From Virgibacillus dokdonensis (GTDB lineage: Bacteria > Bacillota > Bacilli > Bacillales > Amphibacillaceae): a DNA stretch of 64,000 nucleotides. The notes beneath the pieces are model-generated. The model saw only the letters and a list, made by a program, of their open reading frames with translations, was not told where the DNA came from and searched no databases. The position numbers and the translations under genes are program-made. The stretch's first letter is position 1, and each line of letters begins with the position of its first letter. The stretch is taken from the NCBI RefSeq assembly GCF_900166595.1, contig NZ_LT745763.1, positions 2,162,660 through 2,226,659 of the forward strand, written 5' to 3'. This document shows, in pieces, positions 7,685-18,261 of the stretch.

Positions 7685-7735
7685 ATTATATGTCATGTAA
7701 TCTAACATGTCAATATCATGTAAGGTTTTCTAACA
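7685..7735 (-). promoter_or_regulatory. glnR: glnR promoter with two GlnR boxes
   Basis: Minus-strand TTGACA (7708-7713), 17 bp, TATAAT (7685-7690): a perfect sigma-A promoter. The 17-bp spacer is itself an exact GlnR/TnrA box (TGTNA-N7-TNACA, 7691-7707). A second exact box lies at 7719-7735, just upstream of -35, with centres 28 bp apart. This matches the known two-site autorepression of glnRA operons. Confidence 0.93.
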
Positions 7736-7801
7736 CTAACGAAAGCATTTTTTAAAATTTACATGCTACGATTCTTTTTTTCTTCCATCCTAAACCTTAA
7801 T

Positions 7802-7829
7802 CGCTTCACCCGTTATTGAAGGTGAAGCG
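7802..7829 (-). terminator. Hairpin after ynbB, probable terminator
   Basis: CGCTTCACC and GGTGAAGCG form a 9-bp perfect stem with a 10-nt loop between ynbB and the glnR promoter. The T run that follows is poor (ATTAAGGTTT), so termination may be partial. Confidence 0.55.
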
Positions 7830-7887
7830 GTATGATTCATTATTAATATTGTTTAGTTATCAATCGCACAAAGATAAATTTGAACGA

Positions 7888-9126
7888 CTATTTATTTAAA
7901 GTCATATTACTGAGCTTCTCTAACGATTCTGTAATGGCTATCTTTACATGGGCATACGTTAGCCCACCTTGAATAAACGCTACATAAGGGGGGCGTAGCG
8001 GGCCATCAGCAGACAACTCAATACTTGCCCCTTGGATAAACGTTCCTGCTGCCATAATTACTTCGTCCTCATACCCAGGCATTTTGCTTGGAAATGGTTT
8101 CACATAAGCATTTACTGGTGAATGTTCTTGAATCGCTTGGCAAAACATAATCATGTTTTCTCTATTGTGAAATGTTACCGATTGAATCAAATCTGTACGC
8201 TCTGCTTTATAATGTGGCGATGTTGTGTAGCCGGCCAATTCCATTAGTCTTGAAGTAAAAACAGCTCCCTTAAGAGCTTCACCAACTACATGAGGAGCGA
8301 GGAAAAAGCCTTGAAACATTTCTTGTAGCATGTGAAATGTTGCGCCAGTCTCTTTTCCAAGTCCTGGTGCAGTTAGACGGTTGGCGCATTGGTGAATAAG
8401 TGATTCTTTTCCAACAATATAGCCTCCCGCTCGAACAATACCGCCACCGGGATTTTTAATTAAAGACCCAGCAATAACATCCGCTCCTACATGTAGTGGT
8501 TCCATCTCTTCGACGAATTCGCCGTAACAATTATCAACAAACACGATGACTTCAGGAAGAATGGACTTCACAAAGTTCACCATTTCCTCCATCTCTGTTA
8601 TCGTAAATGAAGGCCTATCATCATATCCCTTGGAGCGTTGTATGCCAATTACTTTTGTTTTTTTATTCATTGCTTGCTTAATAGCTTCAAAGTTCACCTT
8701 ACCGTTCTTTAATAGATCAACATGCTGATAAATAATTTGAAAATCACGTAAGGATCCTTCAGCTTTACCACGAATACCGATTACTTCTTCTAAAGTATCA
8801 TAAGGCTTACCAGTAATATACAATAGTTCATCACCAGGACGCAGTATACCAAATAGAGCCGTTGTAATAGCGTGCGTACCAGAAACTATTTGAGGTCTTA
8901 CAAGTGCATCTTCTCCTCCAAATACTTCAGCATAAACACTTTCCAGCACTTCTCGTCCCCTATCATCATATCCATAGCCGCTTGTTGACTGAAAATGACT
9001 ATCACTCACACAGTTGTTTCGAAAAGCTTGCATTACACGTCTTTGATTTTTCTCAGCTACGTTGTTGATCTTTGTATATTGTGGTTTACAATCTTCTTCC
9101 GCTTGTCTTGCTAATAAATCTGTCAT
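7888..9126 (-). CDS. ynbB: PLP-dependent methionine gamma-lyase-family protein YnbB (aluminium-resistance type)
   Basis: 412 aa, full length for the YnbB family, a fold-type I PLP enzyme related to cystathionine/methionine gamma-lyases with unproven substrate. Visible elements are SGTHAITTALFGIL (~82-95, cofactor phosphate site), FVDNCYGEFVEE (~196-207, Asp to the pyridine nitrogen), and SLIKNPGGGI (~221-230, likely Schiff-base Lys). The gene order hflX-ynbB-glnR-glnA is that of B. subtilis. It starts 4 bp after hflX, so the two are co-transcribed. Confidence 0.93.
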   Translation of the reverse strand: MTDLLARQAEEDCKPQYTKINNVAEKNQRRVMQAFRNNCVSDSHFQSTSGYGYDDRGREVLESVYAEVFGGEDALVRPQIVSGTHAITTALFGILRPGDELLYITGKPYDTLEEVIGIRGKAEGSLRDFQIIYQHVDLLKNGKVNFEAIKQAMNKKTKVIGIQRSKGYDDRPSFTITEMEEMVNFVKSILPEVIVFVDNCYGEFVEEMEPLHVGADVIAGSLIKNPGGGIVRAGGYIVGKESLIHQCANRLTAPGLGKETGATFHMLQEMFQGFFLAPHVVGEALKGAVFTSRLMELAGYTTSPHYKAERTDLIQSVTFHNRENMIMFCQAIQEHSPVNAYVKPFPSKMPGYEDEVIMAAGTFIQGASIELSADGPLRPPYVAFIQGGLTYAHVKIAITESLEKLSNMTLNK

Positions 9127-9130
9127 GTAG

Positions 9131-10363
9131 TTACTCCTCTAAAAGTCGGTTTAATGCTATTCCTTTTCGCATATATCCGTTTAATTTGTATACTTGTTCA
9201 TCTTCTGAAAACATCTTTGATTCAATAATACTCTCGTGTTCCAATTGTTGTAATAACTTGCCCTGATCCGGTCTTAGTGTTAGAGAATAAAATGACCAAT
9301 CAGCTTTTAGTAGGGCTTCCAGTTTATGTAGTAACTGTTGTACATCTTCTGTCTGATAAGCACTCATAAACATATAAGGATGGTTCATTGGTATAACACC
9401 TTGCACCCATTTATCTTTCTTATTATAAATTGTAAGCATTGGAATCGTATCAGCTTGAAGTTCTTGTAATAATTGCAAAACAGTATCCTGTTGCTGATTT
9501 AAATCAAGATGGGAGCCATCAACCAAATGAATAAGAAAATTAGCTTCTTTTACTTCCTCTAATGTTGATTTAAAAGCGGCAATTAAAGAAGTCGGCAAAT
9601 CTTGTAAGAATCCAACGGTATCCGTAACAAGTACATTCATTCCTGATGGAAGTTGAATTTGCCTCGTTAACGGGTCAAGTGTGGCAAACAATTGATCTTC
9701 CTCTAATGAAGTACTATTTGTGAGTTGGTTAAAAAGCGTTGACTTTCCTGCATTTGTATAACCAACAATTGCAATTTGCAAGACGTCATTTGTCTTTCTT
9801 CGCTTACGATATTGTTCCCTTTGCTTAGCGACCGTTTGTAAACGCTGCTTTATATCATGGATACGTCTACGAATATGCCGCTGATCGGTCTCTAATTTTG
9901 TTTCACCAGGGCCTCTTGTTCCAATCCCACCTCCTAATTTTGACAACGCTGTCCCTTGCCCTCTTAATCTAGGTAGTAAATACTCTAGTTGAGCTAATTC
10001 AACTTGTAATTTTCCTTCTTTTGTTCTAGCACGTTGAGCAAAAATATCTAAAATCAATTGGCTTCGATCAATCGTTCGAACACCGAAAGCTTGACTCATA
10101 TTTCGAAGTTGGATTGGTGATAATTCATCATTTGCAATGACTAAATCCACTTGATCTTCCTGAATAGAAGCATTTACTTCTTCTAATTTTCCAGAGCCAA
10201 TATATGTACCAGGGTGAATGTTATCTCTATTTTGGGTAAATATTTGAATAACATCTCCACCAGCAGTCTTACTCAATGAATTTAATTCGGCTAGGGACGA
10301 TTCAAAATGATGATTTGTTTGTTTCGGTTGCTTTACTGCAATAATGATTACTTTTTCATTCAC
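9131..10363 (-). CDS. hflX: GTPase HflX, ribosome-associated
   Basis: 410 aa. The N-terminal HflX domain includes IHPGTYIGSGKLEEV and the glycine-rich GTRGPGETKLETDQR. The G domain follows with G1 GYTNAGKSTLFN (~201-212), G3 DTVGFL, and G4 NKKD. In the family this GTPase splits or rescues stalled 70S ribosomes, often under heat stress. The start is GTG at 10363 with AGAGGT about 10 nt upstream. First gene of hflX-ynbB; called ynbA in B. subtilis. Confidence 0.96.
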   Translation of the reverse strand: MNEKVIIIAVKQPKQTNHHFESSLAELNSLSKTAGGDVIQIFTQNRDNIHPGTYIGSGKLEEVNASIQEDQVDLVIANDELSPIQLRNMSQAFGVRTIDRSQLILDIFAQRARTKEGKLQVELAQLEYLLPRLRGQGTALSKLGGGIGTRGPGETKLETDQRHIRRRIHDIKQRLQTVAKQREQYRKRRKTNDVLQIAIVGYTNAGKSTLFNQLTNSTSLEEDQLFATLDPLTRQIQLPSGMNVLVTDTVGFLQDLPTSLIAAFKSTLEEVKEANFLIHLVDGSHLDLNQQQDTVLQLLQELQADTIPMLTIYNKKDKWVQGVIPMNHPYMFMSAYQTEDVQQLLHKLEALLKADWSFYSLTLRPDQGKLLQQLEHESIIESKMFSEDEQVYKLNGYMRKGIALNRLLEE

Positions 10364-10695
10364 TACAAACAGAACCTCTTTTCTTCATGCAATTCTTTAC
10401 CAACTATCATAACAAATCTTAAGCAAATCCCCAAAATTAACATCTTCTGCAACTCTTCTTCATAAAAGCAACTGCATATCAGATAAAGGTAACTTTCCTA
10501 TACAACATGAAAGGCGCTGCATAGATCTCACCTTAAATATCTGAGGAACTAACAGCAGCACCTAATTAAGCCAATCAATCTTAGCCTTCATTAAATTTCA
10601 TGTGAAGAAATTCACTATTCAATTAAATGTGTAGGTTTTCAACAAAAGTATTTGGCTATAAACATCCATCCTTTTATATGCGTATAAACAGCATA
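10364..10695. other. Intergenic region between spoVK and hflX
   Basis: About 330 bp with no gene. The minus strand around 10510-10580 (AATTAGGTGCTGCTGTTAG) resembles the RepC repeats at 31298-31375 and 51229-51305, in the opposite orientation. Otherwise nothing recognised. Confidence 0.4.
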
Positions 10696-11622
10696 CTAAT
10701 TTAGTTTTAACTGCAAATCTTGAATTGTTAAGTAAATAAGATCATCTGTAGTAAAGTGCTCATTCTCCAACAACCTAACTGCATGCATACGAATAGCACT
10801 CTCTACCACGTTACGTACATAACGTGCATTGGAAAAGTTACGATTATTCGTGCGTGTTTTTTTTATTAAATGTGCTTTTAATTCTATTTCAGCATCTTTG
10901 GTAAGTTGATACTCGCGATCTGCTGCCATTCGTTTAGCGATTGAAAGCAATTCTCCAGCTTCATAATCACGAAAATCTAATATAAATGGAAACCTGGATT
11001 CTAAGCCAGGATTTAATGTTAAGAATCGTTCCATTTCGTATGGATAACCAGCAAGAATTAGCACAAAATCATGCTGATAATCTTCCATATGTTTTACCAA
11101 TGTATCAATTGCCTCTTTACCAAAATCTTTCTCGCCACCACGCGCAAGTGAATAAGCCTCATCAATAAACAAAACGCCACCTTGGGCTTTCTGTATAATA
11201 GAGCGGGTTTTTTGCGCTGTCTGACCAATATATTCTCCTACCAAGTCTGCCCGTTCAGCTTCAATAAAATGGCCTTTAGATAATAAGTTCATATCATAGT
11301 ATAGCTTAGCCAACTTTCTAGCTACCGTTGTTTTTCCTGTCCCAGGATTACCCTTAAAAAGCATATGCAATACTTGTTCATGATTCACTAACCCAAACTG
11401 CTTTCGCTTTTCATTGATGACGACCGTTGCATATATTTCTTTAATTCGTTCCTTAAGTTGCTTCATACCTACAAACGATGCAAATGCCTCATCAATATGA
11501 TTAAATGGGTTGTTTTTTTTGTTCATTGCTTTTTTTTCTGTATATGTCAAATGCGAGGTGTTTTTTTCCTTTAAAATGATGTTTACTTGCCCATTTCGAT
11601 TACTTATAAATTGTGTTTCCAT
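10696..11622 (-). CDS. spoVK: Stage V sporulation protein K, AAA+ ATPase
   Basis: 308 aa CbbX-like AAA+ ATPase. Walker A GNPGTGKTTVARKL (~90-103), Walker B GGVLFIDEAYSL (~149-160), sensor/arginine-finger region GLESRFPFILDF (~210-221). It is known to be needed for late spore maturation in B. subtilis; its substrate is not established. The ATG follows AGGGGTGATGAC. It lies between hfq and hflX as in related genomes. The first ~40 residues are variable and could include a shorter true start. Confidence 0.93.
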   Translation of the reverse strand: METQFISNRNGQVNIILKEKNTSHLTYTEKKAMNKKNNPFNHIDEAFASFVGMKQLKERIKEIYATVVINEKRKQFGLVNHEQVLHMLFKGNPGTGKTTVARKLAKLYYDMNLLSKGHFIEAERADLVGEYIGQTAQKTRSIIQKAQGGVLFIDEAYSLARGGEKDFGKEAIDTLVKHMEDYQHDFVLILAGYPYEMERFLTLNPGLESRFPFILDFRDYEAGELLSIAKRMAADREYQLTKDAEIELKAHLIKKTRTNNRNFSNARYVRNVVESAIRMHAVRLLENEHFTTDDLIYLTIQDLQLKLN

Positions 11623-11703
11623 GTCATCACCCCTCAGTAATATTTAGTATACGCCGCGATCCAAAAGGTGTGACATTTGCCTATTTTTTTAAAAATACAA
11701 TTT

Positions 11704-11799
11704 AAAATATCAGATTTATCGCCAATTTTTATGGCGAAACAAAGCTGTGATTTTTCTTATACTATAAACCTTAAAACTTATATTTTCCTATAGCATAAA
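11704..11799. repeat. RepA copy 2, abutting the hfq terminator
   Basis: It reads TTTATCGCCAATTTTTATGG, CTTATACTATAAACCTTAAA, CTTATATTTTCCTATAG. Its right end touches the T run of the hfq terminator at 11800. Family description under 45585-45680. Confidence 0.85.
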
Positions 11800-11828
11800 A
11801 AAACGAATGCACATATGCATCCGTTTTT
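11800..11828 (-). terminator. hfq: Rho-independent terminator of hfq
   Basis: Minus strand ACGGATGCA and TGCATTCGT form a 9-bp stem (one G-U pair) with a TATG loop, followed by TTTTTT, just after the hfq stop. Confidence 0.8.
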
Positions 11829-11833
11829 TATAG

Positions 11834-12058
11834 TTATTCCTTTTCCAGCTCGACATTTTTAGCTGGTGAAAAGGTAGAAATAGCATGTTTAAAAATTAAT
11901 TGCTGTTTACCATCTGTTTCAATTAAAACCGTGAAATTGTCGAATCCTTTAATAACTCCTCTTAATTGAAACCCATTCGTTAAAAAAATTGTGACAGCTA
12001 TACGGTTTTTACGAAGTTGATTTAAGTATTGGTCCTGAATATTTACAGATTGAGCCAT
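11834..12058 (-). CDS. hfq: RNA chaperone Hfq
   Basis: 74 aa, the usual Bacillus length. Sm1 motif [19 protein letters not shown] followed by [19 protein letters not shown], and Sm2 motif [11 protein letters not shown] (Hfq YKHAIST type). It forms a hexameric ring that binds small RNAs and poly-A or poly-U RNA. It directly follows miaA (43 bp), as in many bacteria. Confidence 0.97.
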   Translation of the reverse strand: MAQSVNIQDQYLNQLRKNRIAVTIFLTNGFQLRGVIKGFDNFTVLIETDGKQQLIFKHAISTFSPAKNVELEKE

Positions 12059-12101
12059 TATACTTCCTCCTCATTTCTATCTATACTATAATTAGTTCGA
12101 C

Positions 12102-13034
12102 CTAGCTTTGAATAAATCCTGCAAGATCATCTAAAATATTTCTTAATTTTTCATCAATGGATACACTAGAAACATCATACCAAGATACATCCATTTTATT
12201 GCGAAACCAAGTATATTGCCTTTTGGCATATCTTCTAGAATTTTGCTTTAATGTTGCAATAGCTTCAGTTAAAGATATTTCGTTTTTGAAATAAGGGAGA
12301 AATTCTTTATAGCCGATCGCTTGCATAGATTGTTTATGAGCATATCCCCGACTATACAATTGATAAGCTTCTTCTACCAGACCTTTTTCTATCATATCAT
12401 CTACACGCTTATTAATCCGATCATATAATTTTTCACGGTCCATTTCCAATCCTATGATTTTATAATCATACGGTGACTTTCCACTTTGCTGTTGCTGGTA
12501 TTCTGACATTCGTTTTCCTGTTGTTTCATAGATTTCTAACGCACGCACAACACGCCGATAGTTGTTTGGATGAATTTTTTTTGCCTGTTGCGGATCAACT
12601 TTCCTCAACCTTTCATACAAAGGTTGGATGCCATTTAACTCTATTTCTTTATTTAATTTTTTAATCAACTCGTTATTACGCTGATACGCTGTAAAGTTAT
12701 AGTTATAGAGGGCAGCCTGCACATATAAACCACTTCCGCCAACTAATATAGGTAATTTGTCCTTGACTGATATTATTTCTATGTAATGGTCTACATACTG
12801 TTTAAAATCAGCCGCAGAGAACGATTCATCGGGACGTTTTATATCAATCATATAATGTGGAATGTTTTTCATTTCATCCTTTGTCACTTTTGCAGTCCCA
12901 ATATCCATTCCTTTATAGATTTGCATAGAATCTCCGCTAATAATCTCACCATTATAATGTTTAGCTATTTCAATACTAAGTTTTGTTTTACCTACCGCAG
13001 TTGGACCTACGATAGCAATAAGTTTTTTTTTCAT
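12102..13034 (-). CDS. miaA: tRNA dimethylallyltransferase MiaA
   Basis: 310 aa from the ATG at 13034, which has GGGGA 6 nt upstream; an earlier ATG at 13055 lacks a site. P-loop IVGPTAVGKTKLS (~7-19), then GDSMQIYKGMDIGTAK (the DSMQ substrate motif), HYMIDIKRPDESFSAADF, and GGSGLYVQAAL. It adds dimethylallyl to A37 of tRNAs reading UNN codons. MiaB, which then thiomethylates that base, is encoded 6 kb to the right. Confidence 0.97.
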   Translation of the reverse strand: MKKKLIAIVGPTAVGKTKLSIEIAKHYNGEIISGDSMQIYKGMDIGTAKVTKDEMKNIPHYMIDIKRPDESFSAADFKQYVDHYIEIISVKDKLPILVGGSGLYVQAALYNYNFTAYQRNNELIKKLNKEIELNGIQPLYERLRKVDPQQAKKIHPNNYRRVVRALEIYETTGKRMSEYQQQQSGKSPYDYKIIGLEMDREKLYDRINKRVDDMIEKGLVEEAYQLYSRGYAHKQSMQAIGYKEFLPYFKNEISLTEAIATLKQNSRRYAKRQYTWFRNKMDVSWYDVSSVSIDEKLRNILDDLAGFIQS

Positions 13035-13058
13035 TCGTATTCCCCTATTATGCACACG

Positions 13059-13508
13059 TTACTGTTTTAAATACGCTCTAAGCATCCAAGTATATTTTTC
13101 AAACGCTCCTTGTATATCAATAAGTAAATCTTCTGTAGGGCTGTCATTTAACTCTACAGCTTTTGGTAGCCCTTGTGTCTTAATTTCCATTATTATTTGC
13201 AGCAAATCTTGCAGCAACTGCTGCATTATTTCTTGTTCTTCATCATCTGCATTTGCTTCTTCTAAAGTTGATTCTTTCAAATATTTTACCATTGTAGCTA
13301 AAGGTTTGCCATCTATCATTAGTATACGTTCGGCTATCTCATCAATATCATGAGCTACCTTCAAGTACATATTTTCAAACTGCTGATGAAGAGTTAAAAA
13401 ATTGCTTCCTTGAATAAACCAATGGTATCGGTGCAGTTTCACATAAAGAACAAATTGATTAGACAGTAATTGATTAAGAAAATTTACAAGCTGTTGATTT
13501 TTCACCAT
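13059..13508 (-). CDS. Dps/MrgA-like mini-ferritin
   Basis: 149 aa from ATG 13508 (GAGGTG site); an upstream ATG at 13568 overlaps mutL and adds 20 residues of non-family sequence. The ferroxidase ligands of Dps proteins are visible: KLHRYHWFIQGSNFLTLHQQ (His and Asp/Glu positions) and HDIDEIAERILMIDGKPLAT. Dps proteins form 12-mers that oxidise and store iron and protect DNA. It lies between mutL and miaA, where B. subtilis has no dps-type gene, and is probably co-transcribed with the mismatch-repair genes. Confidence 0.9.
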   Translation of the reverse strand: MVKNQQLVNFLNQLLSNQFVLYVKLHRYHWFIQGSNFLTLHQQFENMYLKVAHDIDEIAERILMIDGKPLATMVKYLKESTLEEANADDEEQEIMQQLLQDLLQIIMEIKTQGLPKAVELNDSPTEDLLIDIQGAFEKYTWMLRAYLKQ

Positions 13509-13564
13509 ACACACCTCTTCCAGTTTTCCATAGTATGGTAAACTGAAAGCAACTTTATACATTT

Positions 13565-15475
13565 TCACATCACACGTTTAAACATTTTTTCTAATTCATA
13601 AGTTGAAAAATGAACGATAATAGGTCTTCCATGCGGACAAGTAAATGGGTCTGTAGTTTGTCGTAAATGTTCAAGTAATTGTGTCATTTCTTCATCATTT
13701 AAATAATGGTTAGCTTTAATAGAACGTTTACAGGACATTAAAATGGCCGCTTCTTCTCGAATCTTTTCCACATCAATCTTCTCATCTTTTATTAGCTGTT
13801 CAACCATTTCCCGAATAATTGCTTCTTCTTGTCCAGCAGGGAACCAGCTGGGGTGTGAACGAATAACATACGTTTGTTGACCGAATGGTTCGAAAAAAAG
13901 TCCTGCTGCTTGTAATGTTTCTTTATATGCCTCCACCCAAATTGCTTCTTCTTTAGAAAATTCAAATGTTAATGGAATAAGTAATTGTTGCAAATTATTC
14001 ATAGGCTGACCGAGTTTTTGTTTAAAAAACTCATATTTCACTCGCTCTTGAGCAGCATGCTGATCAATCATGTACAGCCCATTTTCATTTTGCGCCAAAA
14101 TGTATGTGCCTTGTAATTGTCCAATTGGATACATAATCGGAACACGTGGTTCAACTTTCTCGTTTTTCTCTTGTTCTGCTATTTTCTCACCTGTATCTGT
14201 GCACACATTCCTATCTATATACTCTTTTTCCTGCTGCATTTCACGTGCACGCTCTACGGGGGTTGGCTCCATTTCGTTGTCAGCAAGCTCAATATGATCA
14301 CTTTCTTGCTTTCTAGCAGCCTCATTTAGCCCTTTAGATGAATTATTTTCAACAACTGGTTCACGAACGCCAGCCGGGTAATTCCACTGTCTAATATCCG
14401 GTTCTAGTTCTGAGCTAGAAGGTGTAAAATCAAAACTATGTTGTATAGACTTCGATTTAGGTACAGATTTACTTTCCATTTCAGGAATTAAGGTTGCTTC
14501 CCGAAATGTGTCTTTAATGGTTTGCTCAATTGCTTGATATAATTCTTTATCCTTACTAAAACGCACTTCTAATTTAGTGGGGTGGACATTAACATCTACC
14601 AGAATAGGGTCCATTTGTATAGAAAGAACAACAATAGGTGAACGTCCAATAGGCAACAATGTATGATAGCCTTGGATAATCGCTTTATTTAATGCAACGC
14701 TTTTTATATATCTTCCATTAATAATGGTTGACATATAGTTTCTAGAGGCTCTCGTTACTTCTGGTTTAGCAATAAATCCACCAATAGAAAAGTCGAGTGT
14801 TTCGTGCTTAACAGGTAACATATGCTTCGCTACATTCATTCCATAAACCTGAGAAATAACTTGTAATACATCACCTGTTCCTGCTGTTTTAAAGATGTTC
14901 TTCCCATTATGTGTGACTTCAAATCTTATTTGTGGATGTGACAAAGCCAAGCGATTTAACAGATCTGTAATATGCCCTAATTCTGTATGAATGGTTTTCA
15001 TATATTTTAGACGTGCAGGCGTATTAAAAAATAACTCGGATACCATAATTTCTGTCCCTTTTCGTGCAGCTGATTTCTGTTTATCAATTAGTTTACCGCC
15101 TTCTAAAGTTAAACGAGTACCAGCGTGTTCTCCCGTTGATGTTTGGACCGTTAGTTTGCTGACAGAAGCTATACTTGCAAGCGCCTCACCACGAAAACCA
15201 AGGGTTCGAACGTGAAATAAATCGGTCTCATTCTTTATTTTGCTTGTTGCATGCCTCAAGAATGCTGTTTCACAATCTTCTTCTAACATCCCGTCGCCAT
15301 TGTCAGTTACTTTAATAACTTGTAAACCCGCTTCTTTTATCTCAATTTTCACCCAAGTGCTGTTTGCATCAATACTATTTTCAACGAGCTCTTTCACAAC
15401 GGATGCAGGACGCTCAACAACTTCACCTGCTGCAATTTTATTAGCGAGAGAATCTGGCATTTGTATAATTCGCAT
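13565..15475 (-). CDS. mutL: DNA mismatch repair protein MutL
   Basis: 636 aa. N-terminal GHKL ATPase: [20 protein letters not shown] (~16-35), [17 protein letters not shown] motif ([12 protein letters not shown]). A variable acidic linker covers ~340-440. The C-terminal endonuclease domain carries [12 protein letters not shown] (~470-481), the nicking-site motif found in species lacking MutH, plus SCKRSIKAN and CPHGRP (metal-binding). It works with MutS and the sliding clamp. The ATG follows AAAAGGAG, about 90 bp after mutS. Confidence 0.98.
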   Translation of the reverse strand: MRIIQMPDSLANKIAAGEVVERPASVVKELVENSIDANSTWVKIEIKEAGLQVIKVTDNGDGMLEEDCETAFLRHATSKIKNETDLFHVRTLGFRGEALASIASVSKLTVQTSTGEHAGTRLTLEGGKLIDKQKSAARKGTEIMVSELFFNTPARLKYMKTIHTELGHITDLLNRLALSHPQIRFEVTHNGKNIFKTAGTGDVLQVISQVYGMNVAKHMLPVKHETLDFSIGGFIAKPEVTRASRNYMSTIINGRYIKSVALNKAIIQGYHTLLPIGRSPIVVLSIQMDPILVDVNVHPTKLEVRFSKDKELYQAIEQTIKDTFREATLIPEMESKSVPKSKSIQHSFDFTPSSSELEPDIRQWNYPAGVREPVVENNSSKGLNEAARKQESDHIELADNEMEPTPVERAREMQQEKEYIDRNVCTDTGEKIAEQEKNEKVEPRVPIMYPIGQLQGTYILAQNENGLYMIDQHAAQERVKYEFFKQKLGQPMNNLQQLLIPLTFEFSKEEAIWVEAYKETLQAAGLFFEPFGQQTYVIRSHPSWFPAGQEEAIIREMVEQLIKDEKIDVEKIREEAAILMSCKRSIKANHYLNDEEMTQLLEHLRQTTDPFTCPHGRPIIVHFSTYELEKMFKRVM

Positions 15476-15565
15476 GCAAATAACTCCTTTTACTGCAAAT
15501 TTCGTTTATTCCATCGTATAATCATAGTTTTTGGGTTCGGTTAAAAATGTAAATCTATCACATTT

Positions 15566-18157
15566 TTATTTTCGTGCCTTTTTTTGCAGTTGATATAACA
15601 TATTCATCGCTTCTATAGGGGTTAAAGCAAATAAATCTATGTCTTTTAACTCTTGTACCACTTTTTCATATTGATTCTTATGTTTAGAAACTGGCTTCTC
15701 TTCTTCGGTAAAGAAAGACAATTGTCCCGTCCCCTCGACAGAAGCAGCTTGTTCCGTCTTCGCTTTGACTTCAGATTTAGCCTCCATGTTTCCTTCTAGT
15801 TCTTTTAAAATTTCACTAGCACGAGTAATTAAACTATCAGGTAAGTTTGCAAGCTTAGCTACATGGATACCGTAACTTTCGTCAGCAGGGCCTTCTTTAA
15901 TTTGATGGAGAAATACAACATTCCCCTCATGCTCTTCCGCTCTAACATGAACATTTTTTAAGTGAGATAACGTATTAGCTAGATCTGTCAGTTCGTGATA
16001 ATGTGTTGAAAATAGCGTTTTTGCTTGGATATGATTATGAATATATTCAATGATTGCCTGCGCTAAAGCCATTCCATCATATGTGCTTGTCCCTCTCCCA
16101 ATTTCATCAAATAAAATCAAGCTCTGTTCAGTCGCATTAGTGATCGCATGATTTGCTTCGAGCATTTCCACCATAAATGTACTTTGACCAGCAACTAAAT
16201 CATCTGCAGCACCAATTCGTGTGAAGATTTGGTCAAAAATTAAAAGTTGAGCCGATTCACAAGGGACAAAACAACCTATTTGTCCCATAATAACAGTTAA
16301 TGCCAATTGACGCATATAAGTGCTTTTCCCTGACATGTTCGGCCCTGTTATTAGTAAAATATGATTTTGTGCATCTAAAATAATATCATTAGGTACAAAA
16401 GTGCCATCATCCATTACTTGCTCAATCACAGGGTGCCTGCTCTGTTTTATTTCCAACTTTTGTTTATCAAATGTAGGGCGAACATAATTGTTAGATTCAC
16501 TCACAGTTGCAAACCCTTGTAGCACATCTACATAACTTACTTGTTCAGCTAAACGTTGCAATTCTGGAATAAACGCTTTAATTTGTTCGCGAATTTCAAT
16601 AAAAAGTTGATATTCCAATTCGACGCTCTTTTCTTCCGCTTCTAATATAAGCTGCTCTTTTTCCTTTAATTCTGGTGTAATATATCTCTCAGCATTTGTT
16701 AATGTTTGTTTTCTTTCATAACGCCCTTCAGGAAGTAAATGCAAGTTAGCTTTCGTTACCTCAATATAATATCCAAACACGCGATTATAACCGATTTTTA
16801 ATGATTTAATACCGGTTGCTTGTTTTTCTTTTTGTTCCAGTTCAGCAATCCACTGCTTTCCATTTCTTGATGCATCTCGATATGTATCTAATTGCTCGTT
16901 ATAACCGTCTTTAATAATGCCGCCTTCTTTAATTGGAATAGGTGGGTCGTCTACGATGCTTGCTTCCAGTATATCTATGATTTTGGGTTCTATATATATA
17001 TGGTCTGCTAATTTATAAAGTTCCTGCTGAGAGAATTGTTGTAAAAGTTGTTTCAGAACCGGAATCCTTTGTAGCGAACTCTTCAGTTGTTGTAAATCAC
17101 GTGCATTGACATTACCGAAAGCAATTCGTCCCGCAAGCCTTTCTAAATCATATACCGATTTTAACGTTTCTCTTATTGCGTCTCGCTCCATAAACTGCGC
17201 ATAAAAGCCTTCAACAATATGAAGCCGTTTTTCAATTTCCTGTGCGTTTAAAAGCGGGCGCTCTAACCATTTTTTTAACATTCTGGATCCCATAGCTGTA
17301 ACGGTTTTATCGAGGACCCATAGTAAACTACCATACTTTTCTTTTTTCATTAACGTTTCCGTAAGTTCTAAATTCCGCTTTGAATACATATCTAATGATA
17401 AGTGATGCTGTAGTGCAATAACTTGTGCTTGTTGCATATGATCAAGCGAACGCTTTTGTGTGTGTTGAACATAATTTAGCAATCTGCTAAAAGCTGTCAA
17501 TAGTCTTTCATCATCGATGTTTTCACATAAATTTCGATATTCTGCATTAAAGGTCACTTCATCCTGATAAGATAGAGTAACATGTAGCCTCGATTTTAAC
17601 TGGTGTTGTAATTCCTCAGGCAACTTAGAGGAAACAACAATTTCTTTAATCGGTTGATTATATAATTCATGAATTACCCCGTCCCAACCATGTTCAATCA
17701 AAGCCAGTTGGTTTTCACCTGTCGACAAATCACTATATACTAATACATAGCTGCTATCAAAATGAGACAAACTGGCAATATAATTGTTTTCTTTTTCATT
17801 TAGCATGGCTTTTTCCATAACCGTCCCAGGTGTAATTAATTGAATCACTTCCCGTTTTACTACACCTTTAGCTGTTTTAGGGTCTTCTACTTGCTCACAA
17901 ATTGCAACTTTATAGCCTTTTTCTATTAAAATTTTGATGTAATTCTCCGCGGAATGATAAGGAACCCCGCACATTGGAACAGGATTAGGACTGTTCGAAT
18001 CCCGTTTTGTCAGCGTTATTTCTAACTCTCTTGCGGCTTGAATAGCATCCTCAAAAAACAGTTCATAAAAATCACCTAAACGAAAAAATAAGAACGCATC
18101 CTTATAAGATTCTTTTATATTTAAATATTGCTTCATCATTGGTGTTTGTTTTGCCAT
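15566..18157 (-). CDS. mutS: DNA mismatch recognition protein MutS
   Basis: 863 aa, normal length. The N-terminal mismatch-binding domain has the FYELFFEDA motif (Phe-X-Glu wedge, ~28-36) preceded by FFRLGD. The C-terminal ATPase has Walker [14 protein letters not shown] (~603-615), the ST motif and Walker [16 protein letters not shown] (~679-693). The last residues ([11 protein letters not shown]) resemble a beta-clamp-binding box. First gene of mutS-mutL-dps-miaA-hfq. Confidence 0.98.
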   Translation of the reverse strand: MAKQTPMMKQYLNIKESYKDAFLFFRLGDFYELFFEDAIQAARELEITLTKRDSNSPNPVPMCGVPYHSAENYIKILIEKGYKVAICEQVEDPKTAKGVVKREVIQLITPGTVMEKAMLNEKENNYIASLSHFDSSYVLVYSDLSTGENQLALIEHGWDGVIHELYNQPIKEIVVSSKLPEELQHQLKSRLHVTLSYQDEVTFNAEYRNLCENIDDERLLTAFSRLLNYVQHTQKRSLDHMQQAQVIALQHHLSLDMYSKRNLELTETLMKKEKYGSLLWVLDKTVTAMGSRMLKKWLERPLLNAQEIEKRLHIVEGFYAQFMERDAIRETLKSVYDLERLAGRIAFGNVNARDLQQLKSSLQRIPVLKQLLQQFSQQELYKLADHIYIEPKIIDILEASIVDDPPIPIKEGGIIKDGYNEQLDTYRDASRNGKQWIAELEQKEKQATGIKSLKIGYNRVFGYYIEVTKANLHLLPEGRYERKQTLTNAERYITPELKEKEQLILEAEEKSVELEYQLFIEIREQIKAFIPELQRLAEQVSYVDVLQGFATVSESNNYVRPTFDKQKLEIKQSRHPVIEQVMDDGTFVPNDIILDAQNHILLITGPNMSGKSTYMRQLALTVIMGQIGCFVPCESAQLLIFDQIFTRIGAADDLVAGQSTFMVEMLEANHAITNATEQSLILFDEIGRGTSTYDGMALAQAIIEYIHNHIQAKTLFSTHYHELTDLANTLSHLKNVHVRAEEHEGNVVFLHQIKEGPADESYGIHVAKLANLPDSLITRASEILKELEGNMEAKSEVKAKTEQAASVEGTGQLSFFTEEEKPVSKHKNQYEKVVQELKDIDLFALTPIEAMNMLYQLQKKARK

Positions 18158-18261
18158 GTTTGTTCCTCCAAAAAACCGTAAATTATTCTTATGTCATTAT
18201 AGCATACAATTAGCAGTACTTTCGATCATTCAAGTAAGAGCCCCTAACAGCATAAACCTTA

